From: Candidatus Binatia bacterium
Lineage (GTDB): Bacteria > Desulfobacterota > Binatia > HRBIN30
DNA length: 64,000 nt
Direction: 5' to 3'
Assembly (NCBI GenBank): GCA_026004215.1
Contig: BPIR01000002.1
Span: 547,844 to 611,843 of the forward strand
Under the pieces are notes generated by a model that was given only the letters and a program-made list of their open reading frames with translations, had not been told where the DNA came from and ran no database searches. Below, piece after piece: positions 16,874-25,373 of this stretch. A program made the position numbers and the translations under genes. Numbering within the stretch: the stretch's first letter is position 1; each line of letters begins with the position of its first letter.

Positions 16874-19855
16874 TCACGCAGCCACGCTGGTGCGGCCGAG
16901 CGCCACACGATCGGTGGCCAGTGCCTCGTCGAGCAGCTCCTCAGGTGGCAGCAGCAGCCACACACTGCCCTCGCGGACTTCGACCGGAAAGGTGGCAACG
17001 GCCAGTGTGTCGTCCGAGAGGCACCGCCCGGTGGTCAGGGCGAACAGCTTTTTGTGCAATGGGCAAGCAATGGTGGGTGTTCCACCATGGTCGCCAAGCA
17101 GCCCCCGGGCCAACACCAAAGCGCGTTTATGGGGGCACACATTCTGCGTCGCGTACCACTCGTTGCGTGTCGCGAAGCGATAGACGGCAATTTGCGTGCG
17201 CCCATACAGGACCACACTGGCGCCATCGGGAGGGAAATCGTCCACGCGGCCTACCCGAACCCAGCGCCGGCTTCCGTTGTGCAGTACGTGGGCCAGACTT
17301 TGCCCACTCGAGAGGTAAGTCTCTTCGGGCGTCGGTAGCGATGCATCCCGGGGCCAGTCTACCGGCCGCTTTTGCCCTCGTTCTTCGATGCGCCCAATCT
17401 CGGGCTGGGCGGCCTCGGTGTTCACGAACTGACGAAACCAGCGCCTGCGTTCCGGGTTGCGCACGACTTCCGTCCATTCGCACCGATAACTCTCCACTAG
17501 CCGCTGCATTTGCTCCTCGAGATCGGCCGCGATTCCGAGGCGATCGTGCACCACCACGTCGCGGACTTGCTCGATTCCGCCTTCGAGTTTCTCCAGCCAC
17601 ACACTGGTGCGCGTCAGCGGATCCGCCGTGTGGATGTAATACATCAGGAAGCGATCCACGTACCGGATGGCGGTTTCCTCGTCGATGTCCGCAGCCAGCA
17701 AGTCGGCGTGCCGTGGCTTGGCGCCGCCGTTGCCACACACGTAAAGGTTCCAGCCCTTCTCGGTCGCGATCAGCCCGAAATCTTTTCCTTGCGCCTCGGC
17801 GCACTCGCGGATGCAACCCGACACGGCAGCCTTGAGCTTGTGCGGTGCCCGAATGCCGCGATAGCGCATCTCCACCCGAATGGCGAAGCCCACCGAGTCG
17901 CGCACTCCGAAACGGCACCACGTGGAACCAACGCAGCTCTTCACCGTCCGCATCGCTTTGCCGTAGGCGTGGCCCGATTCGAAGCCTGCGTTGACGAGCT
18001 CCTCCCAAATGTCTGGCAACTGCCGCAATTCCGCGCCAAACAAGTCAATCCGCTGCCCGCCCGTGATCTTCGTGTACAAGCCGTATTTTTGCGCCACTTG
18101 TCCGAGGACAATCAGCTTTTCCGGAGTGATCTCCCCGCCCGGGATGCGAGGCACCACCGAATAGAGCCCGCCACGCTGGAGGTTGGCGAGAAAACGGTCG
18201 TTCGTGTCCTGAATGGTCGCATGGTCGAGAATATGGTCGTTCCACAAGCTCGCCAGGATCGAAGCAATGGCCGGCTTGCACACCTCGCACCCGCTGCCTT
18301 GCCCGTGGCTTTTGAGGATCTCCTCGAAGCGGCGATAGCCTTTGATCTTGACGATGTGCAGCAGTTCCTGGCGAGAATACGGAAAGTGCTCGCACAGTTG
18401 CTTGCGCACGCGCCGGCCCGCCGCGGCCAGCTCCGCCTCCAAAATTTGTTGCAGCAAGGGCGTGCAGCCTCCGCAACCTGTGCCCGCACGCGTGCGCTTC
18501 TTGAGTTCGTCTACGCCTTGCACGCCACCTTCGCGAATGGCTGTGCAGAGCCGGCCTTTGCTCACGTTGTGGCAGGAGCACACGGTGTCACCATCGGCGA
18601 GCCCGGCAGCACCAACGCGGGCAGGTCGCGCCCCCAATGAACCGTGTTGCCCTTGCACCAGGGCCCCGGCAGCTTGCGGCAGCTCCGCGCCCGACCGGCA
18701 CAAGGCAACCAGCGTCGCATAGTCGCTAGCATCGCCCACCAAGATTCCGCCCAGCAAGCGCTTGCCGCTGCGGTCGAAGAAGAGCTTGCGGTAGACGCCG
18801 GCAAAAGGATCTTCGTATACGGCGATGCGCACCTCTGCACCACTGGCGTCGGTGCAGCCGAAACTGGCCACTTCGACGCCGAGCAACTTCAGCTTGGCGG
18901 ACAAGTCGCTGCCCCGGAACTCCCTTTGCTCCCCACACAAGTTGGCCGCCAGCACCTCGGCCATTTCGTATCCGGGAGCGACGAGGCCGTAAATTTTCCC
19001 CTCGTGCAGGGCCACCTCGCCAATGGCAAACACGCGCGGGTCCGAAGTGCGAAGAAAGTTGTCCACCACAACGCCGCCTTGCGGGCCCACGGCCAGACCC
19101 GCCTGGCGCGCCAGTTCATCGCGCGGCCGGATCCCGCAGGAAAACAACACCATGTCTGCGGCTAGGACGGTGCCGTCGGCAAATTGCACTCCCTCCACGT
19201 GGCGGGTTCCGACGATCGCTTGCGTGCTCTTGCCCACATGAACCTGCACCCCGAGCGCCTCCACCTTTTCTCGCAGCAAGCGAGCACCAGCTTCGTCGAG
19301 TTGGCGCGGCATCAGCCGCGGTGCCGCCTCGACGACGTGCGTCTTCAAGCCGAGGTCATAAACGGCCTTGGCTGCTTCCAGGCCGAGAAGCCCTCCGCCA
19401 ATGACCACTGCGGTGCGGCAGCGGTCGCCGTATGCGAGAATGCGCTCCAAGTCATCGATCGTCCGGTAAAGGAAAACCCCGGTGAGCTCTGTCCCGGGGA
19501 TCGAGGGAACGAACGGGAAAGACCCGGTCGCCAATACGAGATGATCCCAGAACAAACGGTCACCCTCGTCGGTTTCGATCTCTTGCCGATTGCGGTCCAG
19601 GCAAACCACTCGTACTCCGACTTTGAGTTCCATGCCCCACTCCCGGTAGAGTTCGGGTGAGGCCAAGCCCAAGCGTGTGGCGTCGCGGTGCGCAAAGAAC
19701 TGCGTGAGTCCCACCCGATCGTACGCCGCACGGGGTTCCTCGCCGAAGACGAGGACGCGCCAAGTTCGGCCCCGGTCGCGCTGGCCCAGGGCTTCGCAGA
19801 AGCGATGCGCAACCATTCCGTGACCGACAACGATCAGGGTGCGCCGCCCGGTCAT
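16874..19855 (-). CDS. nirB: Assimilatory nitrite reductase, NirB-NirD fusion
   Basis: Reduces nitrite to ammonium with NAD(P)H in the cytoplasm. The 993-residue protein joins the large and small subunits. Order: FAD/NAD(P) domain (1-~400; TLIVVGHGMVAHRF, VVIGGGLLGLEAAKA, VFAIGEVA); BFD-type [2Fe-2S] domain with VCSCHN and GTGCGGC; sulfite/nitrite reductase domain with the siroheme/[4Fe-4S] cysteines in CVGSTWC and CIREC; and a C-terminal NirD/Rieske domain with complete ligands, CPH and CPLH, in VCPHKRA and CPLHKK. The start is ATG 19855, overlapping the NarB stop by 4 bp; the frame is open further upstream only as a shadow of narB. Last gene of the operon. Confidence 0.93.
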   Translation of the reverse strand: MTGRRTLIVVGHGMVAHRFCEALGQRDRGRTWRVLVFGEEPRAAYDRVGLTQFFAHRDATRLGLASPELYREWGMELKVGVRVVCLDRNRQEIETDEGDRLFWDHLVLATGSFPFVPSIPGTELTGVFLYRTIDDLERILAYGDRCRTAVVIGGGLLGLEAAKAVYDLGLKTHVVEAAPRLMPRQLDEAGARLLREKVEALGVQVHVGKSTQAIVGTRHVEGVQFADGTVLAADMVLFSCGIRPRDELARQAGLAVGPQGGVVVDNFLRTSDPRVFAIGEVALHEGKIYGLVAPGYEMAEVLAANLCGEQREFRGSDLSAKLKLLGVEVASFGCTDASGAEVRIAVYEDPFAGVYRKLFFDRSGKRLLGGILVGDASDYATLVALCRSGAELPQAAGALVQGQHGSLGARPARVGAAGLADGDTVCSCHNVSKGRLCTAIREGGVQGVDELKKRTRAGTGCGGCTPLLQQILEAELAAAGRRVRKQLCEHFPYSRQELLHIVKIKGYRRFEEILKSHGQGSGCEVCKPAIASILASLWNDHILDHATIQDTNDRFLANLQRGGLYSVVPRIPGGEITPEKLIVLGQVAQKYGLYTKITGGQRIDLFGAELRQLPDIWEELVNAGFESGHAYGKAMRTVKSCVGSTWCRFGVRDSVGFAIRVEMRYRGIRAPHKLKAAVSGCIRECAEAQGKDFGLIATEKGWNLYVCGNGGAKPRHADLLAADIDEETAIRYVDRFLMYYIHTADPLTRTSVWLEKLEGGIEQVRDVVVHDRLGIAADLEEQMQRLVESYRCEWTEVVRNPERRRWFRQFVNTEAAQPEIGRIEERGQKRPVDWPRDASLPTPEETYLSSGQSLAHVLHNGSRRWVRVGRVDDFPPDGASVVLYGRTQIAVYRFATRNEWYATQNVCPHKRALVLARGLLGDHGGTPTIACPLHKKLFALTTGRCLSDDTLAVATFPVEVREGSVWLLLPPEELLDEALATDRVALGRTSVAA

Positions 19856-22065
19856 TCTTCCTCCCACCGAAACGCGGGCCGCACGCGCACAGCGCAAGCC
19901 TTGTACGAGGGCTGGCGCGAGTGGGGATCGAAAACCGCCGCTGTGAGGAGGTTGGTTTCCGGATAATGCATGGGCATGAACACTTGCCCGGGGGCGATCG
20001 TGGGTGTGATGCACGCGCGCACCCGCACTTTGGCGCGGCGAGATTCCACCACCACTTCGCACCCGGGCGTCAGCCCGTAACGCTGCGCGTCTGCCGGATG
20101 AATTTCCACGTAGCCCGCGGGCGGATAGAGCCGCCGCAACACGGCCGCCTTGCTCGTGCGCGTCTGCGTGTGCCACTGGGCGGCCGTGCCGCGACCCGTC
20201 AAAAGCAGCAGGGGAAATTCCTCGTCTGCCGGTTCGGGAAGAGGACTCGGCTGGCCGAAGACAAAACGCGCTTTGCCGTCCGCGTGGAAAAATTTGCCGT
20301 CGGTGAACAAACGCCGATGTACCTCCGGCTGGCGGCCAGCCGTTTCTTCCGGCCACGGCCACTGGATCCCACCCGCACGTTCGATGGCGTCGTAGTCGGG
20401 GATCCCGGTGAAATCGCATGGCTGCCCGCGGCTGAGTTCGCGTAAGATGGCAAATACATCCTGCGGCGTGCGCCAGCGGCGAAACATCGGTCCCACGCCC
20501 CAGGCCTCGGCGACTTGCTGGAAAATGGCAAAATCCGGTTGGGCTTCGCCTGGAGGCCGGCGCACCGGCCGGATCAAACCAATGCGCCGCTCCGAATTGA
20601 TGAACGTTCCCCATTTTTCTCCCCACGCCGCGGCAGGCAAGAAAAGGTCGGCACGACGGGCTGTCTCGGTGGAGGCGTACATGTCTTGCACCACCAAGAA
20701 GTCGAGGCGGCTGACGAGATCCTCGAGGTCGCGCCGATTGATCCAGGAGTGCAACGGATTGGTGCCCACGACCCACAGAGCACGAATCTTCCCGCTGGCA
20801 ATGCCTTCGACGATCTCCGGGTAGGCAAAGCCGCTGGTGACCGGGATTTGCCCCTCATCGATGCCCAAAACCGACGCGACTTGGCGGCGATGGACAGGAT
20901 CGCTGAAATTGCGGCCACCGAGCAAACACGACGTGTTGGCAAACAATCGCGACCCCATCGCATTGCATTGTCCCGTGACGGAGTTGGGCCCCGTACCGGG
21001 GCGACCGATGTTTCCGGTCAGCAGAGCGAGCGCAATGAGGGACTGAGCGACGCGCGTGCCCTCGTAGCTTTGGTTCACCCCCATGGTCCACCAGAACGAG
21101 ACCCGCCGGCTCGTGCCCACCTGTCGCGCCAGCTCCATCAAGGTTTCTGCAGGCACGCCGGTTACGGCGGCCACGCGCTCGGGAGGGTAAGCGGCCACGT
21201 GAGCGGCAAAAGCTTCGAATCCGACAGTGTGGGCAGCAACGAAGGATCGATCGTACCACCCCTCGCGCAAGAGGAGATGCGCAAGCCCGTAGAACAACAC
21301 CAAGTCCGACTTGGGTGCGAGCCGCACGTGCATCGTGGCGGCCGCCGCAGTCTCGGTCCGGCGCGGATCGATCACAATGAGGGCCCGCAGTTGCCGATTG
21401 CGCAACACGCGCTCCCATAAAATCGGGTGCGCGATCGCGAGGTTTGCGCCAACCAAAACGATGACCTCGCTTTCTTCCAGGTCGGCGTACGTGTACGGCG
21501 GCGCATCGAAGCCGAAACACTCTTTGTAGGCAACGACGGCACTGGCCATGCACTGGCGCGTATTGCCGTCGCCATGGATCAAGCCCATGCCGAACTTGGC
21601 GAGCGCGCCGAAGAACGCCAGCTCCTCGGACGGAAGCTGGCCGGTCCCGAGGAAAGCCACAGATTCGCGCCCGTAGCGCTCGATCGTCTCGCGCACGCGG
21701 CGAACAAACAACTCGATTGCCTCGTGCCACGATAGCCGGCGCTCGCCACCGGAGCGGCTCCGCCATAACGGCACGAGCGCCCGGTCTGGCGCGTCGAGTA
21801 CGGCCAACGCTTGCCACCCTTTGGGGCATGCCTTCCCCAGATTTACGGGGTAGTCCGGCGCGGGAGACACGTTCACGGCCTCGCCCTCGCGCAGATGAGC
21901 GAGTAATCCGCAGCCGGTCGAGCAGTAGCCGCAGACAACCCGCGCTAGGGCCTGCGGGCGGAGCCGCGCCGGCACTTGCCCGAGCCCGCCGCCCGCATCC
22001 ACACGCGCGAGCTCCTCCGCCAATGAGCGAGGCGGCCACCAGGTACGCAGCAACGATCCCATCAT
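19852..22065 (-). CDS. narB: Assimilatory nitrate reductase catalytic subunit
   Basis: Molybdopterin (Mo-bisPGD) enzyme reducing nitrate to nitrite in the cytoplasm. The 737-residue product has the N-terminal [4Fe-4S] motif CGYCSTGC with the fourth cysteine in NLGKACPKGW, and the presumed Mo-ligand cysteine in GDGNTRQCMASAV, typical of NarB/NasA/NapA. ALLTGNIGRPGTG and GTNPLHSW are molybdopterin-binding segments; the C-terminal MopB binding domain starts near LLLTGRG. There is no Tat signal, so it is cytoplasmic, and no C-terminal [2Fe-2S] extension as in some NasA. Two consecutive ATGs (22065, 22062) overlap the upstream stop; the operon is tightly coupled. Confidence 0.93.
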   Translation of the reverse strand: MMGSLLRTWWPPRSLAEELARVDAGGGLGQVPARLRPQALARVVCGYCSTGCGLLAHLREGEAVNVSPAPDYPVNLGKACPKGWQALAVLDAPDRALVPLWRSRSGGERRLSWHEAIELFVRRVRETIERYGRESVAFLGTGQLPSEELAFFGALAKFGMGLIHGDGNTRQCMASAVVAYKECFGFDAPPYTYADLEESEVIVLVGANLAIAHPILWERVLRNRQLRALIVIDPRRTETAAAATMHVRLAPKSDLVLFYGLAHLLLREGWYDRSFVAAHTVGFEAFAAHVAAYPPERVAAVTGVPAETLMELARQVGTSRRVSFWWTMGVNQSYEGTRVAQSLIALALLTGNIGRPGTGPNSVTGQCNAMGSRLFANTSCLLGGRNFSDPVHRRQVASVLGIDEGQIPVTSGFAYPEIVEGIASGKIRALWVVGTNPLHSWINRRDLEDLVSRLDFLVVQDMYASTETARRADLFLPAAAWGEKWGTFINSERRIGLIRPVRRPPGEAQPDFAIFQQVAEAWGVGPMFRRWRTPQDVFAILRELSRGQPCDFTGIPDYDAIERAGGIQWPWPEETAGRQPEVHRRLFTDGKFFHADGKARFVFGQPSPLPEPADEEFPLLLLTGRGTAAQWHTQTRTSKAAVLRRLYPPAGYVEIHPADAQRYGLTPGCEVVVESRRAKVRVRACITPTIAPGQVFMPMHYPETNLLTAAVFDPHSRQPSYKACAVRVRPAFRWEEE

Positions 22066-23675
22066 AGATGGCCCTCCGAAGCCGCCGCGGGGACCGCTGA
22101 TCGAAAGAACAATATCCGCTCGAGGATCTCTCCGCCCAGGAGCAGTACCCCGGCAGCCCACAACCCATACGCCGGGAGGTACGAATCCGCAGCGAAAACG
22201 GCGAGCGCAAGCACCGGAAGCGCAACCCCGCCCAGCCAGCCGAGCAAGAAGCGCAGCGCCGTCCACTGGTACAGCACGTCGAGCAGCAAACGCGCCGTGC
22301 GCCCCAGCGCTGACGCCGATGCAAGGCCCCGCGACGCAGATATCAACAGGCACGCCTCCAAAGCGAGCTTCGCCAACGCCAGCGCCACGATCGCACATCC
22401 CAAACTCCGCGCCGCTGTTCCGGCCGCCTCCGTCAGCGAGATTCCGGGCAGTACGACGCCCAGCAGCGTGCTGGCGCTGCCGAGCAGCGCCGCCGTCAGG
22501 GCAAAGCGCAGCCGCGCCCCACGCCACGCCGGACGCGCAGTGCGCCGGTACAGCATTGCGGACGCGAAGATGCCAAAACAACCGCTGACGAGCGCCCCCG
22601 CCCGGGCCACAATGGCGACCTCATCCGGTAGCCCCCTCAGCAGCCCAGCTTGGATCGCGGCCGCCGTGGCAGCGAAGCACGCGAACAGGCCAAACGCCGC
22701 GACTTCGCGACTCAGCCACGAGTGCCCGAGTCCCAGTAGGGCGCGCCAAGCGCGCAGCGGACGACCAAGGTGCAGCACGCTGGCACCGAGAGCGAGGGCA
22801 GCCACACCGAAGGAAAGGGCCGCATGATTTCCTTCCCCCAGCGAGACGCCAACGCCAACGTGCTGCACCAACTCGCCCACGACAAACGCGCCTACGGACA
22901 TTTGCGTTAGGACCAACATGACGGCTAGCGGCCAATGCGCTCCTTCGGGCCGGAGAAGCTCGGTGTCCGCCACGCGCCACCGCTCGGGCCAACCGGAACG
23001 ACGATACACCGATGCGGGCTGCGTGAAATGCGGAGGCGGCACATGAGGGAGAAACCTGCCGCGGGAGGCACGCTCCTTCACGGCCTCCACGCTGACGAGC
23101 CGCACAGCAATGGCGCCGTTCGGGCAGCCCTGCACGCACGCCGGAGATTCGCCGACCGCCAGCCGATCCGCACAGAGATCGCACTTTCGTACGATCCCCA
23201 GACGCCCGACATATTGCGGTGCGCCGTACGGACAGGTGAACGTACAATACCGGCAGCCAATGCAATTGTCGTCCAGGTGGCGTACGATGCCCGTGAGCGG
23301 ATCCTTCTCGTACGCATTCGCCGGACACCCATGGAGGCAGGCCGGCTCGGCGCAATGATGGCAACTGGCGGTGACGTGCTGCAGCACCGGCCCGCTCTCG
23401 CCTTCGCCCACCAGCAAACTCACGTTGCGCCAGGTTTCCCCGGCGTCCAGGCCGTTCAAGGCATGGCACGCCGTCACACACGCTTTGCAGCCTGTGCAAG
23501 CATCGAGATCTACCTCGAACGCGTATTGCTCGCCGTGTTGCGGCGCGCGTAACGGTATCGGATGGCGATAGAGACCACTCGCAGGAAGCCCACCCCGTGC
23601 ATGTTCGGAGGCAAATTGCTCGACGGCGGTGAGCCCCGCATCGGCTGAAAGGGAAGTCGTCGCGAACTGCAGCAC
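22062..23675 (-). CDS. Fused DmsB-type four-cluster ferredoxin and DmsC-type membrane anchor
   Basis: A 537-residue electron-transfer protein. The N-terminal half has 16 cysteines in four blocks, CTGCKACVTAC, CHHCAEPACLHGC, CIGCRYCTFTC and CDLC...CVQGC, enough for four [4Fe-4S] clusters as in DmsB/NrfC. The C-terminal half (from about residue 250) has eight or so hydrophobic helices like the quinol-oxidising anchor DmsC. It likely passes electrons from quinol to NarB. The frame is open to 23882, but GTG 23675 is preferred: LTAVEQFA falls near the start as I recall for relatives, residues upstream look non-conserved, and the sigma-54 site lies just before it. First gene of the operon. Confidence 0.85.
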   Translation of the reverse strand: MLQFATTSLSADAGLTAVEQFASEHARGGLPASGLYRHPIPLRAPQHGEQYAFEVDLDACTGCKACVTACHALNGLDAGETWRNVSLLVGEGESGPVLQHVTASCHHCAEPACLHGCPANAYEKDPLTGIVRHLDDNCIGCRYCTFTCPYGAPQYVGRLGIVRKCDLCADRLAVGESPACVQGCPNGAIAVRLVSVEAVKERASRGRFLPHVPPPHFTQPASVYRRSGWPERWRVADTELLRPEGAHWPLAVMLVLTQMSVGAFVVGELVQHVGVGVSLGEGNHAALSFGVAALALGASVLHLGRPLRAWRALLGLGHSWLSREVAAFGLFACFAATAAAIQAGLLRGLPDEVAIVARAGALVSGCFGIFASAMLYRRTARPAWRGARLRFALTAALLGSASTLLGVVLPGISLTEAAGTAARSLGCAIVALALAKLALEACLLISASRGLASASALGRTARLLLDVLYQWTALRFLLGWLGGVALPVLALAVFAADSYLPAYGLWAAGVLLLGGEILERILFFRSAVPAAASEGHL

Positions 23676-23689
23676 GATGAAATGCCCGC

Positions 23690-23705
23690 TGCAATGCCCT
23701 TGCCA
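23690..23705 (-). promoter_or_regulatory. Sigma-54 promoter (-24/-12) of the nitrate reductase operon
   Basis: On the minus strand the bases read TGGCAAGGGCATTGCA, matching the TGGCACG-N4-TTGCA consensus at both core elements, with the required 10 bases between GG and GC. Transcription would begin near 23680, five bases before the GTG at 23675, giving an almost leaderless message. An NtrC-type activator is encoded 3 kb away. Confidence 0.7.
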
Positions 23706-23756
23706 CTGCTCAGCATGGCACGCGCGTACTGCGCGTGGAAGGATGAACCCCGCACC

Positions 23757-23805
23757 CTGCTGCCACAGCAACACCCGCAAATCATTGGTGTTGCTGAGGC
23801 AGCAG
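23757..23805. promoter_or_regulatory. 49-bp palindrome, probable enhancer for the NtrC-type activator
   Basis: Left arm ctgctgccacagcaacacc (23757-23775) and right arm ggtgttgctgaggcagcag (23787-23805) are complementary at 18 of 19 positions, with an 11-bp spacer. The centre, 23781, lies about 83 bp from the middle of each flanking sigma-54 element and about 100 bp from each predicted start site, the usual upstream-activator distance. The position and two-fold symmetry fit a dimer-pair binding site serving both promoters. Confidence 0.68.
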
Positions 23806-23857
23806 CCGTCCGCCGGAGGCGATACGTCGGTTTGCTCTGCATCGAAGGAAGCCTGGA

Positions 23858-23872
23858 TGGCGCACTGTTTGC
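23858..23872 (+). promoter_or_regulatory. Sigma-54 promoter (-24/-12) of the nitrate transporter gene
   Basis: TGGCGCACTGTTTGC carries TGGC and TTGC cores with exactly 10 bases between GG and GC. Transcription is expected near 23884, four bases before the ATG at 23888. It mirrors the minus-strand element at 23690-23705 around the shared palindrome. Confidence 0.68.
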
Positions 23873-23887
23873 GGTTTCGCACGAGCT

Positions 23888-25246
23888 ATGGAACACGGGG
23901 AGACCGTTCACTTTGGCAAGGCAGAGCGCATCGAGTTGCTCCGCGCGGACAGCCGCCCGATGCGAGCATTTCACCTCTCTTGGGTGTCCTTTTGCGTGGC
24001 CTTTTTCGCTTGGTTCGCGCTGGCACCCCTAATGCCGGTGGTTCGCGAGGATCTCGGCCTTTCGGCGGCGGACGTGAGCAACGCCATGCTCGCCAGCGTT
24101 GCGGTAACGATTGTCGCCCGCGTGCTCGTGGGCTTTCTCTGCGATCAGTTCGGTCCGCGCCGGGTATATACAGTGCTGCTGTTGCTCAGTGCGGCGCCTG
24201 TGGTCGCGGCCGCCTTGGCCGCGAGCCCCACTGCGTTCATCGCGGCGCGGTTTGCCATTGGCGTGGCGGGTGCGTCGTTTGTGGTCACGCAATATCATAT
24301 GAGCTTGATGTTCGCGGCAAGGGTGCTGGGCACGGCCAATGCCCTCACCGCCGGTTGGGGAAACTTGGGGGGCGGGTTGGCGCAAGTGGTCATGCCTTTG
24401 CTGTTTGCTGTGGCGCTCTCCTGCGGCATGTCGCAAAGCCAAGCGTGGCGCGCTGCGCTGCTGCTTCCGGCTGGGCTGCTGGTGTTGTGTAGCTTCATGT
24501 ATTGGCGTTGGACGGTGGACACCCCGAGCGGAAACTGGCCCGATAACAAGGAGCATGTCCCTGGCTCCAGCGGCCTGAGTATCCGTTTTTTGCGTTCCGC
24601 AGCCGCCGACATCCGCACCTGGGTTTTGGCCCTAGCGTACGCGGTTTGTTTTGGTGTGGAGCTCACCATGCACAACGTGGCCCCGCTATACTTCGTCGAC
24701 CGCTTCGAGCTGAGCTTGCAGCAAGCGGGAGCATTGGCCGCCATTGTGGGTTTGGCCAACATTTTCGCGCGAGCCGTGGGCGGATTTGCATCCGATCAGA
24801 TTGCTTCGCGATGGGGCCTCCATGGCCGGGTGTTCCTATTGTTTGTCGTGCTGTTCATCGAAGGGGTCGCACTCGCACTATTCGGGCGGGCGACCACTCT
24901 CTCCGCAGCAATCGCGGCACTGACCGTGTTCGCGCTCTTCGTGAATTTCGCCACCGGTGCAACCTTTGGAGTGGTGCCCTTTCTGCACCGCCGGGCGGTC
25001 GGGAGCGTGTCCGGTATTGTGGCGGCAGGCGGAAACATTGGCGCTGTGCTGGCAGCTTTGGTTTTCCGCGGAGAAACAGACTTCGGTGGCGGCCTGTTCT
25101 TGCTCGGCTGCGCGGTGGCGGCTTTGGCACCGCTGGTCTTACTGGTTCGCTTCTCGGCGATCGAACAGCAGGGCTACGCAAAGGAGGCGCAACGAAGCTC
25201 TGGCTGGAGCGGTGCAGTGGTCCAGGAGAACGCACCTGCCCGATGA
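23888..25246 (+). CDS. MFS nitrate/nitrite transporter (NarK/NNP family)
   Basis: Inner-membrane nitrate importer supplying NarB. The 452-residue protein has about 12 transmembrane helices. The signature AGWGNLGGG (about residues 154-162) is the nitrate-nitrite porter motif of helix 5, and the N-terminal MRAFHLSWVSF then FFAWFALAPLMPVVRE is typical of the family. GKAERIELL before it supports the start at ATG 23888 rather than ATG 23960, because relatives have a similar short cytoplasmic leader. The ATG follows the sigma-54 element closely and has no good ribosome binding site. It is divergent from the reductase operon and is followed after 127 bp by the two-component genes. Confidence 0.93.
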   Translation: MEHGETVHFGKAERIELLRADSRPMRAFHLSWVSFCVAFFAWFALAPLMPVVREDLGLSAADVSNAMLASVAVTIVARVLVGFLCDQFGPRRVYTVLLLLSAAPVVAAALAASPTAFIAARFAIGVAGASFVVTQYHMSLMFAARVLGTANALTAGWGNLGGGLAQVVMPLLFAVALSCGMSQSQAWRAALLLPAGLLVLCSFMYWRWTVDTPSGNWPDNKEHVPGSSGLSIRFLRSAAADIRTWVLALAYAVCFGVELTMHNVAPLYFVDRFELSLQQAGALAAIVGLANIFARAVGGFASDQIASRWGLHGRVFLLFVVLFIEGVALALFGRATTLSAAIAALTVFALFVNFATGATFGVVPFLHRRAVGSVSGIVAAGGNIGAVLAALVFRGETDFGGGLFLLGCAVAALAPLVLLVRFSAIEQQGYAKEAQRSSGWSGAVVQENAPAR

Positions 25247-25339
25247 GGAACAGGACTCGTGCCCAAGCCGCGGGCAACTGCTGAGGAAGAGGGCAGGCAG
25301 TCCGCGGCAGGCGCGTGCGGAACCCTCACGAGCTTCGGG

Positions 25340-25354
25340 TGGCATTCGGTTTGC
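25340..25354 (+). promoter_or_regulatory. Sigma-54 promoter (-24/-12) of the kinase-regulator operon
   Basis: TGGCATTCGGTTTGC has both -24 and -12 cores with 10 bases between GG and GC. Transcription would begin near 25366, eight bases before the ATG at 25374. This suggests that the NtrC-type regulator controls its own operon. A candidate upstream element sharing TGCTGAGG with the nitrate palindrome lies at 25279-25286, but it is weak. Confidence 0.55.
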
Positions 25355-25373
25355 GGGGCATCGTCGAAGACCG

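Noticed and set aside
23706..23882. N-terminal extension of the DmsB-DmsC fusion up to ATG 23882
   Set aside because: Would cover the palindrome and both sigma-54 elements; residues upstream of 23675 look non-conserved, while LTAVEQFA lies at the right place for a start at 23675.
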